Source: CAWDBV01 sp963800705
GTDB taxonomy: Bacteria > Actinomycetota > Thermoleophilia > Solirubrobacterales > 70-9
DNA: 64,000 bases
Direction: 5' to 3'
NCBI GenBank assembly: GCA_963800705.1
Contig: CAWDBV010000005.1
Location: 682,001 to 746,000 of the forward strand
Every line of letters starts with the position of its first letter. Position 1 is the first letter of the stretch. Below, in pieces: positions 53,890 through 63,244 of the stretch. The position numbers and the translations under genes were made by a program. The notes beneath the pieces are model-generated. The model was not told the DNA's origin. It saw only the letters and a list, made by a program, of their open reading frames with translations, and searched no databases.

Positions 53890-54285
53890 ATGTCGGAAGA
53901 GAATGTGGAGCTGATCCGCAGCGGCTACGAGGACTTCAACGCCGGCAAACCGGAGACGGTGCTCGGGCTGCTCACGCCCGAGGCGACGTGGACCGAGCCG
54001 GGCGGCGGCAACTCGCCGTCAGGGACATTCACCGGTCCGGAGAGCGTCGGTCAGGACGTGCTCGCCAAGGTGGGCGAGCAGTTCGAGGAGTTCAGCGCCA
54101 ACCCCGAGCAGCTCGACGACCAGGGCGACACCGTCGTCGTCAAGAGCCGCTTCAAGGGCAAGTCGAAGAGCGGCACCGAGCTCGATACCGCCGCCGAACA
54201 GACCTGGACGCTCGAAGACGGAAAGGTCACGAGCATGAACAACGTGATCGAGGACACCGACGCCTGGGCCGCGGCCTGGAGCTGA
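53890..54285 (+). CDS. SnoaL/NTF2-like protein
   Basis: 131-residue alpha+beta-barrel protein. It opens SEENVELIRSGYEDFNAGKPETVLGLLTPEATWTEPGG and ends WTLEDGKVTSMNNVIEDTDAWAAAW, the standard SnoaL-like pattern. The pocket ligand or reaction cannot be told. GGAGGAAGAG precedes the ATG. It follows the AIM24 gene by 19 bp. Confidence 0.85.
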   Translation: MSEENVELIRSGYEDFNAGKPETVLGLLTPEATWTEPGGGNSPSGTFTGPESVGQDVLAKVGEQFEEFSANPEQLDDQGDTVVVKSRFKGKSKSGTELDTAAEQTWTLEDGKVTSMNNVIEDTDAWAAAWS

Positions 54286-54344
54286 GCCGCCCTGCTTGAT
54301 GCGCGGGCACGGCCAACGTAACTCGGGGCCGCGCCCGCCTTCGC

Positions 54345-55652
54345 TTAACGGGGCCGCTTGTGGTGGCGGCGGTGCTTTCGGGCGCATCGGCGCCGATGGC
54401 GCTTACCGCGGCTCCGGCGCCGCTTACACGCCGCACGGAGCGTCACCGCAGATCCCGAGTAGACCGCATCCCCGCCGGTGGGCCCGCCGCCGGCCGGCCC
54501 GGGGGTCGCCCCCGGCGGGGGCACCCTGGGAGCCGATGCGGCGCAGCCTCCGGCGTCCCCGGAGAGCTCAGCGACGAGGTTGCAGTAGGTGCGGAAGGCG
54601 GGCTTCTCGGTGTAGTCGTCATTGAGCAGGCCCCAGTGCTGGCCGAAGTCGAGGCTCGAAGTGTCGCCGTCGCGGAGATCGAAGTAGAGGTATTCGGTGA
54701 CGTTGTAATTGGCGCGGAATTCGTTCACGGCGCCGAGCATCGTCTCCAGGAACTGAGCCTGCATCTGCGGTGTGCGAGCGACGAGGTCGGTCGCCCAGCC
54801 GTTTTCGGTGATTCGGATCTCGACCGAGTCGTCGAGGCCGGCGAGCGGCATGAAGCAATTGCGGAGCACATCCATCGCGTTCAGCATCCCGCTGCGACCG
54901 TAGGTCGGGTCGAGCGGCGGGAAGAAGGTCCCGGGATAGGCGTCGAGCCCGACCCAGTCGACCGCGTCGCGAAACGCGTCGCCGCCGAGGCTGCCGATTT
55001 CGTCCCAGAAGTCCTCCTCCATCCCCGGAGCGAGGCGGTAGAACCAGTTGAAGCCGACCGGCAGCGACGCGACGCCGATTTTCCGTGCCTCATCGTCGGC
55101 GGCGATCACGCCGTCGACGAGCGCCCGCCGCGCCTGCGGGAAGGCGCCGTCGGAGGCGTCGGGGGCCGTCGGCTGGTTGACCTCGTTGGTCACCTGTAGC
55201 CCCTTCAGCGCCGGCTTCGGCGCGAGGCGGGCGACCACAGAGCGCATATAGGCCGCGAAGCCGGCGGCATCGCCGGATCTCGACACATAGCGGAAAACCT
55301 GCTCGACACCGTAGCCCGCGGCCGCGTAGGCATCGATCCTCGCGGCCGCGTCATCGAGCGTCCGCGCGTTTGCCTGCGCGTTGTCGCCGAACACCGCGTA
55401 GAGGTGGACCGTGAACGGCGTGCTCGCCGGCTTCAGCAGGTCGAGCGCGTGGAAGATCGCAGCCTGGTCGTTGGGCTTGGCCGGCGGCGGCACGGGCAAT
55501 ATCGAGCCGGAGTAACCCTCGGGATTGATCCCGAGGTCAAGCGGCCGGCTTGCCGGCTGCGGGGAGGGCTCGTTCGGCGGAAAGATTCCGATGCAGTAAT
55601 CCTGGGCGCGCGCGGCCCCAGGCACGGCGAGTGCCGCCAGCGCGCCGAGCAC
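54345..55652 (-). CDS. Secreted glycoside-hydrolase-like TIM-barrel protein with basic Cys tail
   Basis: ~435-residue exported protein. The TIM-barrel part has two candidate catalytic glutamates at the expected spacing for clan A retaining glycosidases: VTNEVNQP (Glu157) and ITENGWAT (Glu283), with WVGLDAYPGTFFPPL between them and a C-terminal WGLLNDDYTEKPAF strand. A Gly/Pro linker leads to a Lys/Arg/His tail with cysteines 14 apart (CKRRRSRGKRHRRRCARKH). The start is taken at a GTG at 55652. The frame continues upstream with PWRSRLALAT, which would complete a better signal peptide, but no usual start codon is found there. Substrate unknown. Confidence 0.78.
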   Translation of the reverse strand: MLGALAALAVPGAARAQDYCIGIFPPNEPSPQPASRPLDLGINPEGYSGSILPVPPPAKPNDQAAIFHALDLLKPASTPFTVHLYAVFGDNAQANARTLDDAAARIDAYAAAGYGVEQVFRYVSRSGDAAGFAAYMRSVVARLAPKPALKGLQVTNEVNQPTAPDASDGAFPQARRALVDGVIAADDEARKIGVASLPVGFNWFYRLAPGMEEDFWDEIGSLGGDAFRDAVDWVGLDAYPGTFFPPLDPTYGRSGMLNAMDVLRNCFMPLAGLDDSVEIRITENGWATDLVARTPQMQAQFLETMLGAVNEFRANYNVTEYLYFDLRDGDTSSLDFGQHWGLLNDDYTEKPAFRTYCNLVAELSGDAGGCAASAPRVPPPGATPGPAGGGPTGGDAVYSGSAVTLRAACKRRRSRGKRHRRRCARKHRRHHKRPR

Positions 55653-55719
55653 TGTGGCGAGCGCCAGGCGAGAGCGCCAGGGGACCGTGGGGCGAACGTA
55701 CGTGATGACTCGCCGCTCG

Positions 55720-57011
55720 CTACTTGATGTGAACGCCTGAGATCGCGCGGGCGATCACGAGCTGCTGAATCTCGGCGGTGCCCTCGAAGATCGTGAAGAT
55801 CTTCGCGTCGCGGTGCATGCGCTCGACCGGGAACTCGCGCGAGTAGCCGTTGCCGCCGAGGATCTGGATCGCCCGCTCGGTCGCCCAGACGGCGACCTCG
55901 CCGGCCTTGTACTTCGACATCGACCCTTCGGCATTGTCGAAGTCCTTGCCGGCGCGGCCCATCCAGGCGGCGCGGTGGACGAGCAGCCTCGCGGCGTCGA
56001 TCTCGGTCTTCATGTTGGCGAGGTCGAAAGCGATTGACTGGTTCTCGATGATCTTGCGGCCGAACGCCTCGCGCTCCTTCGCGTAGTCGAGCGAATACTC
56101 GTAGGCGGCGCGCGCGATGCCGACAGCCTGCGCGCCGACCGTCGGGCGCGAGAGCTCGAAGGTCTTCATCGCCGCCTGGCCCTTGGAGCTCTTGCCCTCC
56201 TTGGCCTTGGCGATCCGCTCGTCGAGCTTCTCCTTGCCGCCGAGCAGGCACGAGCCGGGGATGCGAACGTCGTCGAGATGGACGTCGGCGGTGTGCGAGG
56301 CGCGGATGCCGTGCTTCTTGACCTTGGCGCCCTGCTCGCAGCCCTTGGTGTCGGGCGGGATCACGAAGCCGGCGTGGCCGCGCGAGCCGAGCTCGCGGTC
56401 GACCGAGGCGATCACGACGTGGATGCTGGCGATGCCGCCGTTGGTCGCCCAGGCCTTTTGGCCGTTCAGCACCCACTCGTCCTTGGCCTCGTCGTACTTG
56501 GCCGTCGTCCGGTAGCCGGACACGTCTGAGCCCGCGTCGGGCTCGGAGGCGCAGAAGGCGGCAACCTTGACGTCGTCGGGGGTGCCGAAGCACTGCGGGA
56601 CCCACTCGAGCAGCTGCTCGGGGGAGCCCGGAGCCGTAGATGCCGGCGACCGCGAGCGACGGTACCGAAGATCGCCATTCCGATCCCGGCGTCGCCCCAG
56701 AAGAGCTCCTCGTTGACGAGCGGCATCGAGAGGCCGGAGGGATCGGCCCAGAACTGGGCGATCGCCTCGAAGCCGTAGAGGCCGATCTTCGCGGCCTCCT
56801 CGACGACCGGCCATGGGAACTCCTCCTTCTCGTCCCACTCCTCGGCCGCCGGGCGGACGGTCTGCTCGGCGAAGCCGTGCGCCCACTCGACGATGTCCTG
56901 CTGGTCCTGGGAGAGCTCCATCGAGAACGGGCTATCTGAGACCTCGATGCCGAGTCCCTCTACCTGCTCCTCGACGCTCTCCCGCCTTGGTGTTGTGTCG
57001 GTCGCGGGCAT
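55720..57011 (-). CDS. Acyl-CoA dehydrogenase, two frameshifts
   Basis: ~430-residue flavoenzyme catalysing alpha,beta-dehydrogenation of an acyl-CoA. The N-terminal helical domain (SMELSQDQQDIVEWAHGFAEQTVRPAAEEWDE) is in one frame to GIGMAIFGT. Two extra bases near 56672 and 56632 bring in SLAVAGIYG and then SPEQLLEWVPQCFGT, after which the frame is intact: FCASEPDAGSDVSGYRTTA (FAD segment), KAWATNGGIASIHVV, and the C-terminal IQILGGNGYSREFPVERMHRDAKIFTIFEGTAEIQ with the catalytic-region glutamate. The ATG at 57011 overlaps the SCP2 stop (TGATG). With SCP2 and a TetR next door it suggests lipid or steroid side-chain catabolism. Confidence 0.85.
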
Positions 57012-57511
57012 CAGCTGCTGGCCGTCGGGATCTTGAAGAAGCCCATCAGCTTGCTGGCGAGCATCAGGTCGCCCTCGAGCTTTAGCTTCCCGGACATGAA
57101 CAGGGTCGGGCCCGAGGCCTGGTTGGCGGCCAGCTTCAGGAAGTTGACGCCGTCAACCTTGATCGTCACGTTGGCGTCGTTCTCGGGCTTCTCCGAGAGC
57201 GTCGCGGTGCCGTCCTTGAAGACAACCTCGTAGTGGTCGTATCCCCCACCCTGGTCCTCGGGCTTGTCGAGGATCTTGAAGTGGATGACCGCGTTGGTGT
57301 CCTTGGCGCCGGCCGGATCGACGTGCTCGGCCATGCGACCGAAGATCTGATCGAGCACCTGGGTGCGCATCGGGCTCGCCATCATCTCGGCGAGCTGCTC
57401 GTCGGTCACCCCGGACATCAGCGAGATGAAGTCCTCGGGGCTGACGTTCTCCATCGCCTCGTCGGTGATCTCTCCGTTGGTGGATTCGGCGGAAGTCTCT
57501 GCGTCGGCCAT
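57011..57511 (-). CDS. SCP2 sterol-carrier-domain protein
   Basis: 166-residue protein. An acidic N-terminus is followed by an SCP2-like hydrophobic-ligand-binding domain (ILDKPEDQGGGYDHYEVVFKDGTATLSEKPENDANVTIKVDG and NFLKLAANQASGPTLFMSGKLKLEGDLMLASKLMGFF). Such domains carry sterols or fatty acyl chains. It is first in a two-gene operon with the acyl-CoA dehydrogenase. AAAGGAACTGAG precedes the ATG, and the promoter region holds the palindrome at 57531. Confidence 0.88.
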   Translation of the reverse strand: MADAETSAESTNGEITDEAMENVSPEDFISLMSGVTDEQLAEMMASPMRTQVLDQIFGRMAEHVDPAGAKDTNAVIHFKILDKPEDQGGGYDHYEVVFKDGTATLSEKPENDANVTIKVDGVNFLKLAANQASGPTLFMSGKLKLEGDLMLASKLMGFFKIPTASS

Positions 57512-57530
57512 CTCAGTTCCTTTCGGTTTG

Positions 57531-57551
57531 TTTCCTACCCAGGGTAGGAAA
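57531..57551. promoter_or_regulatory. TetR-type operator, 21-bp palindrome
   Basis: Arms TTTCCTACCC and GGGTAGGAAA surround a single A, perfectly symmetric, in the 58-bp gap between the divergent SCP2 and TetR genes. It covers both probable promoters, so the adjacent TetR protein likely represses both directions. Confidence 0.75.
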
Positions 57552-57555
57552 AGGC

Positions 57556-57561
57556 TAACAT
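57556..57561 (+). promoter_or_regulatory. -10 element (TAACAT) for the TetR gene
   Basis: TAACAT ends 8 nt before the ATG at 57570, directly next to the operator. Confidence 0.4.
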
Positions 57562-57569
57562 AGGACGCC

Positions 57570-58241
57570 ATGGAGCGAGGGGCGACTACGAAAAGGCGTG
57601 CCACGAAACGCAAGCGCGCCGAACACCTCGGCCCGGAGCGCCGCCGCCCCCAGCTCCTCGACGCCGCCCTCGACCTCTTCCTCGAGCACGGCTACGAAGG
57701 CACCTCGATGCAGGCGGTCGCCGACCGCGCCGGGGTGACGAAGCCGGTCGTCTACTCGGCCTTCTCCTCCAAGGACGAGCTCTTCCGTGCCCTGCTCGGC
57801 CGCGAGGAGGAGCGGATCGTCGGCGAGATCTCCGCGGCGTTCGAGAACACCGACCTCACCGATCCCGAGCAGGCGATGACCGACGGCTTCACCGGCTTCC
57901 TGCGCGCCGTCGACGCCTCGCCCGAGGTCTACCGGCTGATCTTCCTCCAGGAGGGCGGCGGCAACGCGGCGGTCGCGAAGCGCTTCCAGCGCGGGCGCCA
58001 GGGACAGGTCGAGGCCCTGACGACGCTCGCCAGGAGCTGGCTCGAGAGCGGCCGCATGAAGAACAAGGCTTCAGGGACTCGCAACTCGGACGCCAAGCGG
58101 CTCTCGGGGCTGATCGGCGAGGCGCTCGTCGCGCTCGGCGAGGCAGGCGCCCGCACGCTGCTCTCGGAGCGCGGCTGGACGCCGGAGACGCTCGGCGAGA
58201 CGCTCGGCCGGCTCGCGGCCCGCGGCCAGGCGGCGCTCTAA
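57570..58241 (+). CDS. TetR-family regulator of the SCP2/acyl-CoA dehydrogenase operon
   Basis: 223-residue TetR regulator. A basic N-terminal stretch (TTKRRATKRKRAEHLG) precedes the helix-turn-helix QLLDAALDLFLEHGYEGTSMQAVADRAGVTKPVVYSAFSSKDELF. The ligand domain starts FRALLGREEERIVGEI. It is divergent from SCP2 with the palindromic operator between them. The family and neighbours suggest an acyl-CoA or steroid-type effector, which is inference. Confidence 0.92.
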   Translation: MERGATTKRRATKRKRAEHLGPERRRPQLLDAALDLFLEHGYEGTSMQAVADRAGVTKPVVYSAFSSKDELFRALLGREEERIVGEISAAFENTDLTDPEQAMTDGFTGFLRAVDASPEVYRLIFLQEGGGNAAVAKRFQRGRQGQVEALTTLARSWLESGRMKNKASGTRNSDAKRLSGLIGEALVALGEAGARTLLSERGWTPETLGETLGRLAARGQAAL

Positions 58242-58253
58242 GGTGGCGCCGGC

Positions 58254-58439
58254 TCAGTCGTGTCGTCGTTCGGCTGAGTCGGGCCCGAAGATGGCGCCGA
58301 GCGCGACCCCGGCGACGGCGAGCGAGAAGACGAGCAGCCCGATCATCAGCTTGCCCGCCTGCTGGCCGTTGACGAGGAAAACGACGACGATCGCGAACGG
58401 TGCGGTCAGCGCCAGGGTCTTGAAGGTCGTCCCGATCAC
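58254..58439 (-). CDS. Small two-helix membrane protein
   Basis: 61-residue protein with two hydrophobic helices (LTAPFAIVVVFLVNG and MIGLLVFSLAVAGVALGAIFG) and a charged end (DSAERRHD). I chose the GTG at 58439 because a TACACT hexamer on the same strand (58452-58447) ends 7 nt before it, matching the leaderless pattern seen elsewhere, while longer readings add only low-complexity basic sequence. No family recognised. It is convergent with the TetR gene and divergent from the YrbE genes. Confidence 0.55.
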   Translation of the reverse strand: MIGTTFKTLALTAPFAIVVVFLVNGQQAGKLMIGLLVFSLAVAGVALGAIFGPDSAERRHD

Positions 58440-58556
58440 GCGCGGCAGTGTAGTGGCCGGGCGGCGTGGCGCAACTGGCACCGGTGTCGGCCGAATGTGG
58501 AACGCTCTCCGCGGGATGTACGCAAGGAGAGGCGTGCTGCCGAGAGAGGAGCCCGC

Positions 58557-59408
58557 GTGAGCGCGCAACCGCGCTCGCTGCCGAGGGCTGCTCTCGGGGC
58601 AGCGAAGCGGACGATCGACCGCGACGACGTGCCGCCGAAGTCGTGGATCAAGACGCTCGGCGGAATGGCGGCGCTTTCGATCCAGACCACTGGCCAGCTC
58701 GTCACCCCGGGGCTCTCGTGGCGGCGCGAGTTCGTCCGCCAGTACATCTTCTCCTTCCGCGCCACGCTGATGCCGGCGACCGTCGTCGCCTTCGTGATCG
58801 GCTTCTCGACGATCGGCATTCAGGGCGGCTCGCTCGCCTCAGCGTTCGGCGCCATCGACCGGATCTCCGCGGTCGCCCCGATCGCCTTCCTGCGCGAGCT
58901 CGGCCCGCTGCTCACCAGCGCGATCGTCGCCGGGACGCTCGGCTCGACGATCACCGCCGAGATCGGCGCCCGCCAGATCCGCCAGGAGATCGAGGCGCTC
59001 GAGATCCTCGGCATCAACCCGGTTCGGAACCTCGTCCTCCCCAAGGTGCTCGCCTGCGCGTTGATGATGCCGGTGCTGAACCTGATCGCGCTCTGGGCCG
59101 GGATCGCGGGCACGCTCGGCGCCGCGGTCGTCCTCTACGGCTCGACGCCGGGGGCCTTCTTCGACTCGCTGCTGACGCTGACCACATTCATCGATCTCTG
59201 GGGCAGCGAGATGAAGCTGATCCTGTTCGGCTGGATGATCGGCATCATCGCCTCCTACAAGGGGCTCACGGTCGGGGGCGGCGCCGAGGGCGTCGGCAAG
59301 GCGGTCAACGAGTCGGTCGTCGCCAGCCTGGTCGGGATCGCCATGGTGTGCGTCGTCTACACGCAGCTCTTCCTCGCCTTCTACCCGGAGGCCAACTCGG
59401 GCGTCTGA
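58557..59408 (+). CDS. yrbEA: Mce-associated permease YrbEA (MlaE family)
   Basis: 283-residue integral membrane permease of an Mce lipid-import ABC system, with about six hydrophobic segments. Family blocks include RQYIFSFRATLMPATVVAFVIGFSTIGIQGG, FLRELGPLLTSAIVAGTLGSTITAEIGARQIRQEIEALEILGINP and the C-terminal GGGAEGVGKAVNESVVASLVGI. The GTG at 58557 has AGGAG upstream. It overlaps yrbEB by 1 bp (TGATG). No MlaF-like ATPase is visible in the window. Confidence 0.92.
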   Translation: MSAQPRSLPRAALGAAKRTIDRDDVPPKSWIKTLGGMAALSIQTTGQLVTPGLSWRREFVRQYIFSFRATLMPATVVAFVIGFSTIGIQGGSLASAFGAIDRISAVAPIAFLRELGPLLTSAIVAGTLGSTITAEIGARQIRQEIEALEILGINPVRNLVLPKVLACALMMPVLNLIALWAGIAGTLGAAVVLYGSTPGAFFDSLLTLTTFIDLWGSEMKLILFGWMIGIIASYKGLTVGGGAEGVGKAVNESVVASLVGIAMVCVVYTQLFLAFYPEANSGV

Positions 59409-60274
59409 TGAACCCGGAGACGCTCGAGAAGGAGGACACGAAGGCTGCCAACGGCCACGATCCGAGCCGCACCGAGCGGATCCGCGATGCGATCGAGGAG
59501 CCCGATCACGTCCCGGCCGTCGACTCGGTCGGCGAGTACTCGGCCTTCGTCTGGAAAGGCGTCAAGGGAGTGCGCCGGGTCTCGGACTTCTCCTCGGAGG
59601 TGCTGCGCCAGACGGCGCTGATCGCGACCGGGAGCATGCTGGTGATCGTCTGGATCTCGTTCCTCGCCGGCGCGACCTGCGGGCTCGAGGGCGCGGCTCT
59701 GGCGCGGGCGCTCGGCGCCGGGATCGCGGGTCCGCTGTTCAGCGCCTTCTGCACCACCCGCGAGGTGGTGCCGTTCATCTTCGGCTTCATCGTCGCCGCC
59801 AAGGTCGGCGGCGGGATCGTCGCCCAGCTCGGCGCGATGCGGGTCAACGAAGAGGTGGATGCGATGGAGGTGATGGGCGTCCCCTCGATCACCTATCTGG
59901 TCTCGACCCGGATGCTGGCCGCGATGCTGATGCTCCCGGTCGCCTACCTGCTCTCGCTCGGCGCCGGCCAGGCCGCCTCGTGGCTGACCTCGTTCGTGCG
60001 CTCCGGCGACGTCTCGCAGGGCACCTGGGAGCTCGTCTTCTACACCGCGATCGACCCCGTCGACATCCTCTATTCGCTGATCAAGGGGATCGTGATCTCG
60101 TTCTTCGTCATCGTCACCGCGCTCTACTTCGGCTACCGGGTGCGCGGCGGGCCGGTCGAGGTCGGGACCGCGACCGCGCAGTCGATGGCGGTCAACCTGA
60201 TCCTGGTCACGGTCCTCAACATGGTCATGACCTTCATCTTCTGGGGCTTCAACCCGAACCTGCCGATCGCATGA
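59408..60274 (+). CDS. yrbEB: Mce-associated permease YrbEB (MlaE family)
   Basis: 288-residue partner permease. After an acidic ~50-residue N-terminus come the MlaE-family membrane segments with TREVVPFIFGFIVAAKVGGGIVAQLGAMRVNEEVDAMEVMGVPS, matching the EIG...R..EEIDAL element of YrbE proteins, and a C-terminal GTATAQSMAVNLILVTVLNMV helix. Its stop overlaps the first mce start (ATGA). The pair should form the heterodimeric channel of the importer. Confidence 0.92.
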   Translation: MNPETLEKEDTKAANGHDPSRTERIRDAIEEPDHVPAVDSVGEYSAFVWKGVKGVRRVSDFSSEVLRQTALIATGSMLVIVWISFLAGATCGLEGAALARALGAGIAGPLFSAFCTTREVVPFIFGFIVAAKVGGGIVAQLGAMRVNEEVDAMEVMGVPSITYLVSTRMLAAMLMLPVAYLLSLGAGQAASWLTSFVRSGDVSQGTWELVFYTAIDPVDILYSLIKGIVISFFVIVTALYFGYRVRGGPVEVGTATAQSMAVNLILVTVLNMVMTFIFWGFNPNLPIA

Positions 60275-61634
60275 GCGAACGTCCCAAGAGCAGGGCGGGC
60301 GCCGGAGACCAGCTGGCCGAGATCGGGCCCGGTCATCGCCCGCGTCACCGCGATCGGGGCGCTGGTGCTGGCGGTCATGATCGCCGCGATCCTGCTCACC
60401 CGCCCGCGCGACACCTACGAGGTCGACCGGGATCTTCGACCAGTCGCGCGGGCTGATCGAGGGCGGCGAGGTGACCGCCGGCTTCCAGAAGGTCGGCACG
60501 GTCCGGACGATGACCCTGGGCGACGACGGCCTGCCGCACGTGACGATGAAGATCGACGGCGACTTCCCCCTCCACCAGGGGGCGTTCGCCGACATCCGCC
60601 TGAGCTCGAACGTCGGCGCCGTCAACCGCGTCGTCGACCTGAAGCAGGGCGACACCGGACGCCGCCGAGCTCGAGGACGGCGACGCGCTCGGCCCGAGCT
60701 CGACCGACCAGCCCGTCGACCTCGACGCGGCGGTCTCGACCCTCGACCCGGAGACGCGCAAGGACGCGGCGCGGCTGCTCGCCGGGCTCGACGCGGCGAC
60801 GCGGGGCCGCGGCGCCGACATCGACCGCCTCCTGCGCACAGCGCGCGGGCTCTGAACGAGACCGCGAACCTGCTCGGCCAGGTGAACAGCGACGGCGCCG
60901 CGCTGCGCCTCGCTGGTCGCCGACACCGGCACCGTCGTCGGGCGCGCTCGCCGAGGACCCCGACGACGCTCGGCGCCGCCGCCGAGCGGACCGCGCACGC
61001 TGCTCGACGTCACCGGCGGCCGCCAGGCCGAGCTGCGCCGGGCACCGCGGGCGCTCGGGCCCGCGCTGCTCGTCCGGCCGCCTGACGCTCGAGGAGCTCG
61101 AGGCCGCGATCCCCGACCTGCGCGGGCTGGTCGTGGCGCGCCGCCCGCTCGTCTGACGCGCCTGCGCCCGGTGGCGAAGAGGCTGCCGAAGACGATCGAG
61201 CCGCTGCGCCCGACGCTCGCCGAAGCGAGGAGGCTGTTCGACGCGGCCCGGAGCTACGCCGCGGATCACCCCCGCGATCGACGCGGCGATTCCGCTGTCG
61301 ACCGAGCTCGAGCCGACGCTGAGGCTGCTCAACCCGCTTCCTCGATCACCTCCGCGTCCGCGCCCCGGAGACCGTCGGCTTCTTCGCAGCTCAGCGCCGA
61401 CGCTGGTCGCCAACTACGACATCAACGGCCACATGATCCGCTTCATCCCGCGGCTGACCCAGTTCCCGACCTGGAGCGCCGCCGGACACATGATCGAGCC
61501 CTCCGACAGCGGCGCCGGGCCTGCTGGAGCGGCCGTTCAACCGCACCCCGGGCATGCTCGAGGGCGAGCCCTGGGAGGACTACGCCGACAGCTTCATCGG
61601 CGGCGGCACGAGCGTCGAAAGCGAGCAGCCGTGA
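60271..61634 (+). CDS. Mce/MlaD-family lipid-import protein 1, heavily frameshifted
   Basis: The ATG at 60271 overlaps the yrbEB stop. Joining frames gives a cytoplasmic start (SERPKSRAGAGDQLAEIG), a membrane helix (IARVTAIGALVLAVMIAAILL) and an MCE domain (GLIEGGEVTAGFQKVGTVRTMTL, IRLSSNVGAVNRVVDLKQGD). A long helical C-terminal part follows (LAEARRLFDAARSYAAD, NYDINGHMIRFIPRLTQFPT) ending DSFIGGGTSVESEQP at the TGA 61632-61634. Frame changes occur at about 60318, 60427, 60659, 60840, 60911, 60950, 61275, 61345 and more. Most resolve as one extra base, so I treat this as an intact gene obscured by errors. Confidence 0.75.
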
Positions 61635-63244
61635 ACGCCCCGATGGCGAAGATCTCGGCGGTGATGAGCGTCGTGCTGCTCGCCGCCGCAGTCGGATCCT
61701 CTGGGTCACGTCGCACCCGGGGCCCGGCGCGACCACCGTCAAGGCCGAGTTCGAGGACGCGTTCCCGATCCTCGCCGGGATGAACGTGCGGATGTCGGGC
61801 GCGATCGCCGGCTCGGTGCGCGAGGTCGAGCTGACCGACGACGGCACCGCGCTGGTCACCCTGAGCCTGAACGAGGGGACCGAGCCGCCGCGCAGCGACG
61901 CCGCGGCCTCGATCCGCCAGCAGGACGTGACCGGCGACAGCTACGTCTCGCTCTCGACCGGCGAGGACGCCCGAGCGAGCTCGGCGACGAGACGATCCCG
62001 ACCGAGCGCACCCTGGTCACGCCGCGCTTCGACGACCTGCTGAACAGCTTCGGCGAGCCCGAGCGGCAGGCGCTGCGGCTGATCCTGGTCGAGGCCGGCA
62101 AGGCGCTCGAGAGCCGCGGCGAGGACGTCAACCGCGCCGCGCTGCAGCTGCGCCCGGCGCTCGAGGCGACCGGGAGGCGCTCGCCGAGGTCGGCTCCCAG
62201 AACCGCGCGCTGCGGCCGCTGGTCGCCGACGCCGAGCAGGTCACCGGCCAGACCGCCGGGCGCTCGAAGCGAGCTCGCCGGGCTGGTCGACTCGCTGTGC
62301 GATGACGCTCGCGACGACCGCCGACCACGGCGCCGGCGCTCGACGCCGCGCTCGCCGAGGCGCCCGAGACGCGTGCCAGCGCGACGAAGAAGACCCTGTC
62401 CCGGCTGCGGCGGACCGCGGTCGCCGGCGATGCCGCTGGCGCAGGCCGTCGGGCAAGCGGCGCCCCGGGGCTGGCGAAGGCGCTAAGCGGCTGCCGCCGT
62501 TCCTCGGCGACTCGCGCGCCGGCCTCCAGACCCTGAAGCCGACCCTCGATCTCAGCCGACGAGCTGCTCCGCAACGCGCGGCCGACCCTGCAGGCCTCGC
62601 CGAAGCGCACGCTGACCGCGCCGTTCGACCTCGCCGGGGGCGTCGGCGACCTGCTGCGGGTGCTGCTCGGCAACGAGCCGGTGCTCGAGACGCTGTTCGG
62701 GGCCGACGCCTACGGCGAGCCCGGGCCCGCGCACGCGGACGACGTCGGCCTCGGCGCGGTCGCGGTCGAGGGCGGCGACCAGAGCGGCTACCCGGGCAAC
62801 GACCCAGAGCGCCGCTTCCTGCGCGCGGTCGCGATCCCGAGCTGCGAGCTCTTCGGCCTGCCGATCGCGCCCGGGCTGCCTCGACGACGCGATCACTAAC
62901 GGCCGCGAGCCGCGGCTCGCAGCGGCGACCGCGGTGGAGCGCAGAACTCCGCCGGTGCCCGCGCCGGGCATCAACCCCGGCGCGCCGGCCCCGGCCAGCG
63001 TCCCCGGCCTCGACGCGACGGCACCGCGCCGCAGGTCGGCCAGCCCGGCCGCCCAGCCGCTCGGTCCCGGGAGCGGCCCGGCGCAGGTCCCCTGCCTGCC
63101 CGCTCTACCCCTGCCCGGCCGGGGCCAGGCCAGAACCCGGCCGGCCAAGCGGGCGGCCCCAGGACATCGAGCGGCCTCCTCGACTTCCTTGCCTGGCGAT
63201 ATCCTGATGACGACCCACGGCAGGACGAAAGCAGCCACCCGATG
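61631..63244 (+). CDS. Mce/MlaD-family lipid-import protein 2, heavily frameshifted
   Basis: A GTG at 61631 overlaps the previous stop (GTGA). The reconstructed product has a membrane helix (MAKISAVMSVVLLAAAVG), an MCE domain (KAEFEDAFPILAGMNVRMSGAIAGSVREVELTDDGTALVTLSLNEG, IRQQDVTGDSYVSLSTGED), long helical repeats (RQALRLILVEAGKALESRGEDVNRAALQLRPALEAT), a Cys-containing segment (AIPSCELFGLPIAPG) and a Pro/Ala-rich C-terminus. At least ten frame changes interrupt it, so the exact 3' end (placed at the next start) is uncertain. Confidence 0.65.
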